A stretch of DNA of 64,000 bases from NCBI GenBank assembly GCA_032622095.1, contig CP136062.1, positions 135,946,960 through 136,010,959 of the forward strand, given 5' to 3'. This document shows, piece after piece, positions 48,001-57,599 of this stretch. Origin of the DNA: Siphonodentalium dalli (taxonomy: Eukaryota > Mollusca > Scaphopoda > Gadilida > Siphonodentaliidae). The notes beneath the pieces are model-generated. The model was not told the origin of the DNA, searched no databases, and was given only the letters and a program-made list of their open reading frames with translations. Made by a program: the position numbers and the translations under genes. How positions within the stretch are numbered: the stretch's first letter is position 1; each line of letters begins with the position of its first letter.

Positions 48001-49818
48001 AATGCATTTGTTAATACGACACGAGAGGCGCAGCCCTGAGTTCTATCCTTCAGCGATGGCACAAGTGCCATATAAAACAAGACAGTCAATGACTGTGGGG
48101 TCGCTCACCTGACTGTAAAGACTGAGAAGACTGGGACTCTGAAGATTACAAGTCAGTAATTGTCAAAATCACTTAAGACAAGTAATTCTAAACAGGGACA
48201 TAGCTGATGGTTCTCAGATGAGCAAGGCTCTTCACCTTGAAATTTTTAATTGCACACCACTGACAAATATCAAACCCCTTACCATTTTTAAACAAGACAA
48301 CCAGACCACAGTCCTAAGTTCAAAAAATTTTGCACATCCCTCTTAGAATGAAATTTTACAACTGTTACAAGTATTTCAAGCTTTCGAACTTGGAAATTTC
48401 CAACCTGACATCCCCCATAAAGTTAAAATGTGTGGCCATTTTGGTCCTACAGTTTAACCCAAGGTAGGAAAATATGGACTGTTACTGGTTGAAAAATCAA
48501 ATGTAACACTATCAGGCATGAAATTTCTAACTGTTCGAAAATTTTGATCAAAGTAGGGGGGGGGGGTCAAAACCCCACCCTCTACACTTCCACCCCATTG
48601 ACCCCCACCCAGGCAGCTTAGAAATCAAGAGGAATCTATACATTATTATACCAGTATCAAAAAGCACAGGTAGGGTGGCTGGTTGATAATTAAATATCTT
48701 ATCTCCGCCCCTATTTGAACAAACGTGAATCCCCATCTATGAGATCCATTCATTTGGTAATTTCAGATGGTAGATTTTTAGAGTTGAACTGAACTGATTT
48801 TCCTCAAATTTCCTAAAATGACCCCAAATCTGAACAAATCTAAACCCCAGTCACTGAAGGACCCTCCATACCAAACATAAGCTAAATAGGCCTGATGGTT
48901 CTTGAGAAGAAAATCAAGAAATTGTTTTAAGAATTACTATGGAAGGAAAGAGTTATATGGCCCAGGCTTCTCACCTATTTGACCTGATGAACTCATTTGA
49001 ACAAATCTGAATGTGAGTCACCTAGGGGACATCCACACCAAAAGATATAAACCCATTTGGTCTTTAATATGTATCTGGAGAAGAAAACAATTGATGGACG
49101 GATAGAGACATTATGACAGATGGATGGATGGGAGAACAGTCTGACACAGAGACAGACAAATTCAATTCAATATACCCCCCAAGTTTTCTTTGCAAAATCA
49201 GGGTATAATGAGTTCAACTGGATACTGGTGGTTAAGAAAATAATATTCGAACAGCCAAGCCTGAACATAGTATCTGACATTTGCAGAATGAGGTCCCCAA
49301 AGGGTGAATCTAATGTCGCAATCCTGCAATGCGGGCTAGCATCACAAAATTCACCCACTGGGGACCTCATTCTGTTTAGGCCTCAACTGCTATGGGAGAC
49401 ATACATGTAGCATCAGATTGAAGTTCTCCAGTTAAAGTTGGTGATGTGCACCCATTGGGCACCTCAATTATGCATTTTACCTTCTACAAATTAGGGGATA
49501 TAGAAACTAAACAAGGGAAAAATGCAAGTAAAATGTCAATTTAAGACCCTATATACTTCCCAGAAGATGAGGCCTAAGCAGAATGAGGACCCTGGCTAGT
49601 GTATTTGGTGATGCTAGCCTGCTGTGCAGGGTAGCATAACTAAATTCACCCTCTGGGGACCTCATTCTGCAAATGTCAGACACACTAAATTCAGGTTTGA
49701 GAACAATAATTTGTTTTGATTTGATTTTAATGACACACACTGGCATGAATGCTAGCTAAGCATTTGTTCACACCTGTCAGCCTGATAACATCTCAATTGA
49801 TGACTGTGTATTTATATT

Positions 49819-49873
<55 letters not shown>

Positions 49874-52800
49874 AATGTTAAATTGATCAAGGAGTTTAAT
49901 CTGAATTTTTGATTTTTTTTTGTGAGTTATGTCTCTGGCTCCACCCCTATTTGACCCAGTGACCCCATTTGAACAAATCTGAACCCCAGTAATTCAAGGA
50001 TCCTCCATACCAAATATAAGCTAAATCGGCCCAATGGTTCTAGACAAGAAGTCGTTATAAGAATTACCAAGGAGGAATATAGTTATGGCCCTGGTTTCGC
50101 AATTAATTGACCTGGTGACCTCATTTGAACAAATCTGAATGTGAGTCACCTAGGGAACATCCACATCAAATATGAACCCATTCGGTCTTATGGTTCCGAA
50201 GAAGAAGATGTTTAAAGAATTGTTGACGGACGGATGGACGGAGAGTGATGACTATAGCTCCACTGGAGACTTTGTCTCAGGTGAGCTAAAAACTCATTAA
50301 CACAGTTGTCGTTCTGTTTTTATTTTATGTACGTCCCTCATCCTAGAATCTGTGCATTTAAAATTACAGGCTTAGTGTGATGTCATGATGTCAAGTCATG
50401 TGCGATGATGCTTTTATTTTATAGTTCCAGTTTCATGGTTGAGGAGAATTATGTCATTTGACGTCAAGGAGTTGAGTATGGAACGTAAATATACAGTGTG
50501 CGGATGGCAAGCCATGAAATTTCCCAGAGATTCTCAGTGGTTCATTTAAAAATATTTCCAGCCATAATTTCAACAGTAATTTCAAAAGTATCTACATGTC
50601 ATAATTTCAACAGTATCCACATGTCAATGACACTGTAGCTCAACTTGGAAAGGGAATAATTTCATGTGTTACAGTCAATGGAGCAATTAGGAATGTGGAA
50701 AGTTGAAAGGCCTAGTTATGCAAAGATTAAAATTCAAGATGGCCGTGGCAGCCATGTTTTTTTTTGCCAAATGACCCCAAAAAGACTCCTTCCCATTTAC
50801 ACGTCATTGTTAACATCCATCACAAATTTCATGATGATCCGACAAAAGATACGACCTGTAGCCTGTGTCAAAGGATTTAGTCATGTAAAGAGTAAAATAC
50901 AAGATGGCTGCTGGCGGCCATGTTTTTTGGTTGAATGACCTCAAAATGAATCGTTTCCCATCTACATGTAATTGTTAACATCCATGACAAATCTCATGAT
51001 GATCGGACCAAATATACGACTTGTAGCCCGTGCCAAAGGATTTAGTCATGCAAAGACTAAAATCCAAGATGGCTGCTGGCGGCCATGTTTTTTGGCCGAA
51101 CGACCCTAAAATTACTCGATTCCCATCTACATGTCAATTTTAACATCCATGATAAATTTAATGATGATCCAACAAAAGATACGACCTGTAGCCCGTGCTA
51201 ATGGATTGAATTTTGAAATCCAAGATGACCGCTGGCAGCCATGTTTTTTGGTCAAACGACCCCAAAATGACTCGTTCCCATCTACATGTCAATGTCAATA
51301 GCCATGACAAATCTCATAATGATCTGACCAAAGGTATGACCTAGCCTGTGCCGAAGGATTTAGTCAAGCAAAGAGTAAAATCCAAGATGGCTGCTGGTGG
51401 CCATATTTTTTGGCCGATTGACCCCAAAAAGGCTCGTTCCCATCTACATGTCATTGTTAACATCCATGACAAATTTCATGAAGATCCAACCAAAGTTATG
51501 ACCTGTAGCCTGCGCCAAAGGATTTAGTCATGTAAAGAATAAAATCCAAGATGGCTGCTGGCAGCCATGTTTATTGGCTGAACGACCCCAAAATATCACT
51601 CGTTCCCATCTACATGTCAATATTAACATCCATGACAAATTTCATGATGATCAGACAAACAGTACGACCTGTAGACCGCGCCAATGGATTTAATTTTGAA
51701 ATCCAAGATGGCTGCCAGCGGCCATGTTTTTTGGCCGAATGACGCCAAAATGACTCGTTCCCATCTACATGTCAATGTCAACATTCATGACAAATTTAAT
51801 AAAGATCAGACCAAAGTTACGACCTGTAGCCCGCGCCAAAGGAAATTGTTGACAGACACACGGACACACACACGGACGACGGACGCCAACCCATGGCAAT
51901 AGCTCAAACATACAAAGTAAGTTGAGCTAATAATGAGTCCAAAATGATTCGACGTGCTTCACATGCACACTTCATTCAAACTGGAATTCCTACTTATAAC
52001 TATACTATCAACTTTTAATGCTATTCCTCATATGCGGGGGTATTTCAAACAATTTAACCTTTCTATACTAAATTGATTAACCTGCATGTGTATTGTCTAT
52101 AATTAATTTGTAGGGGTGTTCAGAAAATTTAGCAGACGACAGAGATACGGAAAGATAATAGAAATGCAGAAGAATTCCTATTCATCGGTGGGAAATGTTT
52201 AGATAATAAGTTCAACAAACAACCTTATTATCTGAATATGTCCTAAGGGATAACTACTGATCAATAAGTACAGCAATGCCCTAAATAATCGACAGCAGAA
52301 TTATGGGTAACTTTTCAGGATTTAGTCGGAAATATGGCTTGTTGCCATTCATTGGAAAGCTCTCACTAAGGAGTCGATTATTTAGGGCATTACTGTATTT
52401 AGTATATAAAGGAAATCACCTGAATGGATGCTGACAGTGTTCAGACTGGGCCAAAAATTCTGTTGACCAATTTATATACAACTTCTGAATTTTTTTGGCC
52501 AAATTAAATCCTCATTTTCTGGTCTTACAATTAATGTATATTTTTGTTTTATTCAACATCTAATATTCCATATAATTATGTCTTCAAATACCGTATCTTG
52601 ACTTCTTTTATCCCACCATTTTTACTTGACAATATACCACCGATTTTGGGGGTAAGTTTGCCCAGATGATATCTTTTGGCCATTTTCGAAAAAAATTGGC
52701 CATTGGCCAACTTGGCCTATAAGAACATGAACCCTGAAAGATAATAAGTACAGGTTATAACCCACTTGGGTATCTGTACAAGAAATACAGACTAAGGCAC

Positions 52801-55741
52801 GCATCTTGTACAGATAACCAAGCATGATATATAACATACATGTAAGCATAAACCGACTCATACCCAGAGGAAAACTGAATCTCTTAATAAGATGATTATC
52901 TATACAACATGTAATAAATACTCAAATACTTGATAAATATACCATTCAATCAAAGGTTAATGAGTTTTTTGTGATGTCATCTTCCTGCTAAATAATTCAA
53001 ATGCTCGTTGACCGTCAGAGCCCTTATATGGCTATAATCAGCCCTCAACCTGCCTCAACAATCATTTTATCTCTGAATTTGAAGTTGATGTATACTGACG
53101 ATATGTTTCTTAATAAAACAGAATCTCCATGTAGTAACAAACTGGATCGGAAGTTAAGGGAATTCTAATTGCGCTTGCCATAATTTAATTCCTGTCAAGT
53201 AAACGAGAGGCAATATCCTGGTAGTGTTCACACATTTGAAGCAGGGAGCAGCCTAGCATATTCAGATTGGTAAAAGTCACTTCTCTCCATTATATTATTA
53301 GGGAGAAATGGACTGTTATCAGGGAGAAGTCTTAAAAATTAATCTCCAACATCACCTTTCTGTTATCCAAGAAGTTTATTCATTACAACACCCCATTTAT
53401 AATTATAATGAGTAATAATCAGTAATTACACCATTATAATCAGTAAATACACTTCAAATATGCTGTTTTGAAATATACATACTGGTATATGAGAAGTCAC
53501 TTCTCCCTGGGGTCAAAAATTGGGAAAAGTGGCACATTTTAGGGAGAAGAAATCTCCCAAGTCACCCTCTAGGCTGGTCCCTGATTCGGAGTGAAACTGG
53601 TCGAGATCTTGAGAAGTTTGTGTGTTGAAATATCTTGGACATTTAAAGGCCCACTTAATTTTTGAATGCCCAGATATCATTATACTCAACATATTCCATG
53701 TTACATACCATTTGGAAGAGGGACCAAAAATATATAAATTCCACCAGAATACGGAACAGCTGAGGCCTAGTAGTGTCCACCAAGTGATAGAAATTCTCAG
53801 ATTCATTCCAAGACTTCCCCCCTTGTCAACCCAAAATGCATCATAATTCAATCTAAGAGATAGAGTTATTCCCCTTCCATTGAGAATAATATACTTTCCA
53901 GTACAGTCTGGATCAAAATTAAGCGATCAGCACACCTCCGTACCTCGACAAAAACAACATGTTCCCAGTTTATTTGACCGGATCAGTTGATAATACAATG
54001 TTTTGGAGCTTTCTCTTTCAAAAGGTATATAATACGGAATATGTTGTATATAATGTGATCTGGTGATTTGAAAATTGAACGGACATTTAAGAAAAAACTC
54101 AACCAACCTTGTATATTGCCTAAATTTTCCACATATGTGAATAATTTGTGGAATGTTCCCAATGTTGAGGATTCCAAAGATTATTGAGTGTGACTATTGT
54201 GGATTAACCCTTTACCCAACAGAAGGGCCCTGTGCCAATGCATTCTCTTATATATGTGAGTCGACCATAGGTCGCCTCGCATATATAAGAGAATGCATTG
54301 GCTTAACATATTAAAAATTGTTAAAGAATGTAAGAAAAAATGGTAAAAAAAGATTTTTTTTAGGCCAATACATTCTCTTATATATGCGAGGCGACCTATG
54401 GTCGACTTGCATATCTAAGGGAATGCATTGGCACAGGGCATAACTGTAACCATCACAATGTGGTCAATGAACCGGTTCCAATGATATCCATATTTGTATG
54501 GTTTTATTGAGACAGACCCAAGATATTTTAGGCTGTTGAAGCTTTATTTGGCCGGTTTTGGCCGGTTTGTTGGGTAAAGGGTTAAACAGACAAAACACAC
54601 GGGGATTTCATTCAGTTAACTTCCAGTCACCCCTCTGCCACCAACCACTACAAATTACACAGTCAACATTTTTTGAGTGATCCAAGCCCTCAAACAAGTA
54701 TGACTGATACAAATAGCCTGATCCCTGTTTTAGCTTCCGGAGTGACCTGGTGCAATCATTATCATCGCATACTGTTAGAACTTGACACCTTCCATGCCAA
54801 TCTCCTTTTTAGTTCACACTCCAATCAATGCCAATATATTGGTGAGTTTTAGCTCCAGTTTACTTTAGCCCCAACAAAATACAGATTCACACCAGAAATA
54901 TGTTTCGCGGATTGGAGCCATCTCATTGATTGAGATGTGTTCAACAAACAGTTTAAGATTGTTGTTCCTCTTCAGTTGAACATTCCTACAAATGAATGAT
55001 AGAACAAATTTCTTTGAGATTCGTCAATTAGTGGTGGAGATATATGCTCGGAAAAACAAAAAAACAAAATGTCCAGATAGACAAAGATGAATAACTCTAG
55101 AACGGAAAATCCAGAAAACAATTATTGAACACTCTGTTGAGTGCCCTCAAGGTAGTGAACATCCATACCAAATTTCATTGAGATTCGTCAAACAGTGGTG
55201 GAGATATCTGCTCAGACAGACAAAAAAAACCAACATTTCCAGATCAACAAAGATGAATAACTCTAGAACAGAAAATCCGGGAAAAAATAATTGAACACTC
55301 CGTTGAATGCACTCATAGTAGTGAACATCTGTGCCAAATTTCATTCAGATCTGACAACTGGTGTTTGAGATATATGCCCGGAAGGATTGACGGACGAACG
55401 GACAAACGGAGGGATACATGTAGAATGACTGACAAGGTCAATAGAGTAAACCCCCCATTATCTTCTAGATTGGGGGTATAATTAATTAACAACCCTTAGC
55501 TTCTGTTATTTTATTAAAGGGTTAAGAAGTAATATATGAGAATGTTACCTCCATTGCACTTATCAACATGCTCAATGATGTCTGATGGGTCGGTTATGAT
55601 GTCATCGCCAGACTGGAGTATGGGTACGTGTACACCGTCTGGATTCAAGCTGATGTACCATGGTTCCATGTGCTGTCCATCAAATAAACTAACCAACTTC
55701 CTCTTGAACGGCACTCGTTTTTCATAAAATGCAAACAGGAT
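41706..55741 (-). CDS. GDAP1-like (ganglioside-induced differentiation-associated protein 1 family), four exons found
   Basis: The exons are 55741-55549, 47784-47608, 45024-44824 and 42028-41706. All have GT-AG borders and phases that join (64 codons plus 1 base; 2 plus 58 codons plus 1; 2 plus 66 plus 1; 2 plus 107 including stop). This gives 297 visible residues. Domain order is most of a GST N-terminal thioredoxin-like domain, a long alpha-helical insert, the GST C-terminal domain and a membrane anchor, as in GDAP1. Family members act at the mitochondrial outer membrane in fission and redox balance. The first exon, with the initiator Met and the first beta strand, was not found between 55742 and 61700. 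The introns (2.8, 2.6 and 7.8 kb) are filled with mobile elements. Confidence 0.85.
42350..42400. mobile_element. CAGTAATGCCC palindromic element, right half
   Basis: TACCCATAATTCTGCTGTGG and AAGGAGTCGATTACTTAGGG, ending GCATTACTG and followed by TA. Only about 50 bp remains. It lies in an intron of the GDAP1-like gene, next to the repeat 42404-42465. Confidence 0.75.
42404..42465. repeat. Inverted partner of 39525-39590
   Basis: TACAAAATTATCACCAGCCA and GTTGTCCATATATTTCCATC are the reverse complement of sequence at 39525-39590, with near identity over about 60 bp. Confidence 0.7.
42948..43163. mobile_element. TTAA-flanked element, terminal repeat CCCTTTCAGTGCCA, one hairpin core
   Basis: TTAA at 42944-42947 and 43164-43167. 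The ends match 33284-33696, including the GGGCCGATCTCATCGGCCC palindrome. The hairpin core is 43060-43128. It is shorter than the 33-kb copy because the middle is replaced by a T- and G-rich stretch. It lies in an intron. Confidence 0.85.
43430..43940. repeat. Decayed tandem repeat, period about 130-150 bp
   Basis: Words such as AAAATAATCAG(C/A)AAATT and AAGT(T/C)GACAAGGACC recur at about 43610-43640 and 43770-43795. ATCCGGATACC and ATCCAGAAACC also recur nearby. It lies in an intron and is similar in style to 34980-35640. Confidence 0.45.
43999..44468. mobile_element. 470-bp element with ~150-bp terminal repeats, each holding a hairpin core
   Basis: Left end CATATATGCGACCCGCCATA and ATCCAGTCGTAAGTCG. 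The right end is the reverse complement (CGACTTACGACTGGATTTGA, GGATCACATATATG). Cores lie at 44056-44124 and 44343-44411, in mirror arrangement, each next to CCCTGTGCC outside and GCCTAACAATTTTT inside. The termini are unrelated to those of the other core-bearing elements. It lies in an intron. Confidence 0.85.
44824..45024 (-). CDS. GDAP1-like protein, helical-insert exon
   Basis: Acceptor TTTTCAG before 45024 and donor G|GTACAT after 44824. It encodes 66 full codons including 'RLAILSQRAIKHPDLRDCYL' and 'KIFDTLENELQQSK'. This is the charged helical loop between the two GST domains that sets GDAP1 apart from ordinary GSTs (human GDAP1 has an equivalent ...KLAEENPDLQ... region). Phase 1 at both ends. 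Confidence 0.85.
45290..47161. mobile_element. TTAA-flanked element (CCCTTTCGATACCAAAG) split by the 161-bp repeat element
   Basis: TTAA at 45286-45289 and 47162-47165. The ends are CCCTTTCGATACCAAAGCAT and ATTTAGTATAGAAAGGG. Body words (GTTGAACTTATTATCTGAAC, CTTCTGCA, GTCGTCTGC) match 23042-23292 and the inverted copy at 52057-52270. The 161-bp repeat element 45438-47055 interrupts it, which gives a relative age. Confidence 0.75.
45438..47055. mobile_element. 161-bp tandem-repeat element with 3' hairpin (Helitron-like?), copy 2
   Basis: The 5' end forms a hairpin, GTCGAGTTTT ... AAAACTCGAC (45438-45463), followed by a run of GGGCGG words. About nine units follow. Spacing is 161-162 bp between units at 45781, 45942, 46094 (one 9-bp deletion) and 46256, with ATATCTCGGACGAGTTCGAA in each. 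It ends with the hairpin GCATCTCTGATGC (47031-47043) and CACCTCTTGTTT. No helicase frame is present, so it is non-autonomous. Confidence 0.7.
47608..47784 (-). CDS. GDAP1-like protein, third visible-domain exon
   Basis: Acceptor TTTGCAG before 47784 and donor AAAG|GTTAGA at 47608. It encodes 58 full codons: DDLPVLVPDINIPIGKKVDR, then 'EVDVITYGIIFNPELSPDG' and a basic end. This matches the post-thioredoxin segment of GDAP1, where a 'L-M-P' stretch precedes a 'D..T.G...HPELT' stretch. Phase 1 at both ends. Confidence 0.85.
49255..49699. mobile_element. Two-level palindromic element (GAGGTCCCCAGAGGGTGAA family)
   Basis: Left end AAGCCTGAACATAGTATCTG and right end CAGACACACTAAATTCAGG. It has inner palindromes in both arms and the usual middle words (CTCAACTGCTATGGGAGAC, CACCCATTGGGCACCTC). 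It lies in an intron and is nested in 48080-50290. Confidence 0.75.
49821..49870. repeat. CT microsatellite, 25 units
   Basis: An uninterrupted (CT)25 run. The length is probably polymorphic. Confidence 0.98.
50636..51930. mobile_element. ~162-bp tandem-repeat element bounded by AGCTCAACTT / AAGTTGAGCT
   Basis: Seven units begin with AAGATGG at 50737, 50901, 51066, 51222 (AAGATGA), 51384, 51548 and 51705, a period of 156-165 bp. Shared words are GGCGGCCATGTTTTTTGG, CTCGTTCCCATCTACATGTC and ACGACCTGTAGCCCG. The inverted ends are TAGCTCAACTTGG (about 50636) and AGTAAGTTGAGCTAA (about 51916). A GGACGACGGACGCC stretch precedes the right end. It lies in an intron. Confidence 0.8.
52057..52270. 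mobile_element. CCCTTTCGATACCAAAG family, inverted and rearranged copy
   Basis: AACCTTTCTATACTAAATTG at the left and GGGATAACTACTGATCAATA at the right. Middle words GCAGACGACAGAGATACGG and AGATAATAAGTTCAACAA are the reverse complement of the 45290 and 23042 copies. The internal order suggests a rearranged copy. Confidence 0.55.
52271..52395. mobile_element. CAGTAATGCCC palindromic element, shortened
   Basis: TA-flanked; begins CAGCAATGCCCTAAATAATC and ends GTCGATTATTTAGGGCATTA plus CTG. The right arm is mostly missing, and the middle ends TTCATTGGAAAGCTCTCAC, as in 31138-31243. Confidence 0.8.
52400..54200. other. Intronic stretch, no coding signal recognised
   Basis: Intron of the GDAP1-like gene. 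Frames at 53513-53851 (both strands) and 53983-54177 lack motifs. GGGAGAAG-type words recur at 53300-53555. No further structure was identified. Confidence 0.35.
54208..54581. mobile_element. TTAA-flanked element, terminal repeat CCCTTTACCCAACA, two hairpin cores
   Basis: TTAA at 54204-54207 and 54582-54585. Twin of 26873-27233: same ends, same cores (54234-54302 and 54364-54432) and same right body (GAGACAGACC, GATATTTTAGGCTGTTGAAG, GGCCGGTTTTGGCCGGTTTG). It lies in an intron. Confidence 0.85.
55000..55485. mobile_element. ~165-bp tandem-repeat element with TACCCCC hairpin end
   Basis: Two and a half units share GATGAATAACTCTAGAAC(G/A)G, ATTGAACACTC(T/C)GTTGA and AAATTTCATT(G/C)AGAT words. 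GGACGAACGGACAAACGGAG follows, and the end hairpin is AAACCCCCCATTATC ... GATTGGGGGTATAA. Fragments with related ends occur at 36470-36890 and 49080-49205. It lies in an intron. Confidence 0.7.
55549..55741 (-). CDS. GDAP1-like protein, thioredoxin-like domain exon
   Basis: Acceptor TTCTCAG before 55741 (phase 0) and donor GGAG|GTAACA at 55549. It encodes 64 codons: ILFAFYEKRVPFKRKLVSLF, then 'DGQHMEPWYISLNPDGVHV' and a 'DDIITDPSDIIEHVD' segment. This is the GST N-terminal domain from its first helix on. It includes an NPDGxHVPIL stretch, equivalent to the cis-proline loop (N-P-x-G-x-V-P-V-L) that binds glutathione in GSTs. A shorter frame could start at a GTG, but the splice acceptor and homology favour an internal exon. 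The preceding exon is missing. Confidence 0.88.
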
Positions 55742-55749
55742 CTGAGAAA

Positions 55750-56430
55750 ACAGAATTCTGATTCGTCACCATTTGTGTCTCACAATAAAGATGGTCTATC
55801 GCCCTGGACCACAATTACAACAACAACAACATAAGTTGAATAAAACCCGATTTCAAGACTACAAATATCTTTTTCTGTGAATAAATCACTGAAAAACTGA
55901 AGATTGGGTATATTATTTGTCTATAAAGGCATAAAAAAGTGGTTTATTCCTGAGGTTGCTCAGCAAAATATCTTACATTTCGCTTGGTGAATATTGCTAA
56001 CAACATAAGAGTTGTCCCGCTTCATATGCTCTGGACATTTCCATGAGCCTCGCGCAAATGTTCAGAGTGTAGCAAACGGTAGAACTCTATCTTTATCTGA
56101 GATCGCCTGAAGTTTCATCATTCATGGTCGATCTGTTCTAAAAATAGCCTGTAAAACTGTCCCAAACTGTTGTATGTATTATACCAGAAAAATTGAAATA
56201 AAATCATTATTAATTTATAGAAGCATTTTCGGACAGGGATCTTCGATTCATATCTACTATTTTATACCCCAGAATTTAAACACATAAAAAACGTAAGATC
56301 CCCTTTTAAATTTTCATGGATATCTTCAGACGTGGTATTTATGAATGATGCGATGAAACTTTGGGATATAATGTCATATATGTGACCAACATATTGTATA
56401 ACAAAGATATGGAAAGTGGATACAATTAAG
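55750..56430. other. Intronic or 5' flanking stretch, no gene recognised
   Basis: This is where the missing first exon of the GDAP1-like gene could lie. No minus-strand frame with an LxLYxxxxSxxSQ-like sequence and a donor was found. Confidence 0.3.
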
Positions 56431-57575
56431 TGCTTAAGTGCAATTACTTACATCTTTACCCGATTGCTCATAAGCGCAATAGCCATAACAAGTTTTCACC
56501 CTTGAAGATCAAATGAGGTTCATAATTAGGTTTGGCAGGATAGTCATCCTGCATATTATTCTATAAGAATTAAGGGGGTTTTGTTTATGATGATCAATAA
56601 TTGTGCACCATTCAATTGCGCTTAAGATTTCAATTGCGCTTAAGCGCAATTGCTGCCCACATAATGTTAAATGAATTGCGCTTAAGCGCAATTGAATTGC
56701 GCTTATTAACTCTTTCGATGCCAAGCTCGCATAAATGCGAGTTACCCAGTCGCTGCCAAATACGCATTTATGCGAGTTCGGGGTTCACCTGGTTTACGGG
56801 TCGTAATTATATTGTTTTGTTGCATCACAACGGGGGTTCATTTATTTTTTATGTAGAGTGCTGGTGTGCGCTGACAATTTAGAAGAAAGGTCAGTCAAAG
56901 TCATGCTACTCCTGAAGTTCTATGAGTACAGTCCGAGCCAGAATATACCATTGACAAATTAACTTTTGGTGGGATGCGATATATGAGTGGAAAATAAACA
57001 GCATAATTGACTTGGCGTCCTCCTTTCTGCTGATCAGTTTAGCGTCCAAAAATACTGTCGGAATGAGGTCGGTGAAAAATACGGAATAGTAGCCGGAATA
57101 TGATTAACTGGTGAAGCATTAACTAATGGGATAGAACACTACAACAAAAAACAAACATTTAATCATATATGAATTGAAAAAAATTACCGAAAAACATAAA
57201 TTAAAGCAAATCCAAGATGGCCGCCAATGGCACGTGACCCTATGACATTGAATGGGTCTCCACGTCGGGGCAGGTGATAGGTCATTGTCATATATACCCA
57301 CATGTGAAGTTTCAACTAAACACACCGATAATTACCCAATAGTCATTGCATTACCCACATATACATAAAATACTTGTATTTACACCCAGAATGCTTGGCA
57401 CTGGGGAGTATGTCCGTGTGGCGGGGTGGCAGCGAAAGAGTTAAATGCAATTGAATTTCATTTGTGTACAAGTAATTGTGCTAAAGCGCAATTAATTGCC
57501 ATTAAGGCTAGAGCAATTGAATTGCTCTCCAATTTAATAATAGATGTGAAAACGGCCTGGCCTCCCATAGATATT
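56430..57575. repeat. GCGCTTAAGCGC palindrome cluster (copy 2), split by a TTAA element
   Basis: TTGCGCTTAAGCGCAATTG and variants cluster at 56430-56705 and 57445-57530. The end GATGTGAAAACGG ... CCTCCCATAG matches the end of the 1045-1200 copy. The TTAA element 56710-57440 separates the two parts. Confidence 0.65.
56710..57440. mobile_element. TTAA-flanked element, terminal repeat CTCTTTCGATGCCA
   Basis: TTAA at 56706-56709 and 57441-57444. The ends are CTCTTTCGATGCCAAGCTCG and GGTGGCAGCGAAAGAG. Near the left end, CTCGCATAAATGCGAG and its relative GCATTTATGCGAG form small hairpins. 731 bp, no transposase. Confidence 0.85.
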
Positions 57576-57599
57576 ATCATTCTTGACGATATTTCTACA

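Larger units (their letters stand above)
48080..50290. mobile_element. Element bounded by GCTCACCTGA / TCAGGTGAGC, with nested inserts
   Basis: GGTCGCTCACCTGACTG near 48101 and GTCTCAGGTGAGCTAA near 50275 form inverted ends, and GGACGGATGGACGGAGAG precedes the right end. Internal phrases (TGAACAAATCTGAACCCCAG, ACCAAATATAAGCTAAAT) repeat about every 150 bp near 48830, 48990, 49970 and 50120. It is interrupted by a hairpin-ended fragment (49080-49205), the palindromic element 49255-49699 and a CT microsatellite. It lies in an intron. Confidence 0.6.

Noticed and set aside
55549-55714. GTG start for the thioredoxin-like exon of the GDAP1-like gene
   Set aside because: Homology and a good acceptor at 55742 show that the exon extends upstream and is internal.
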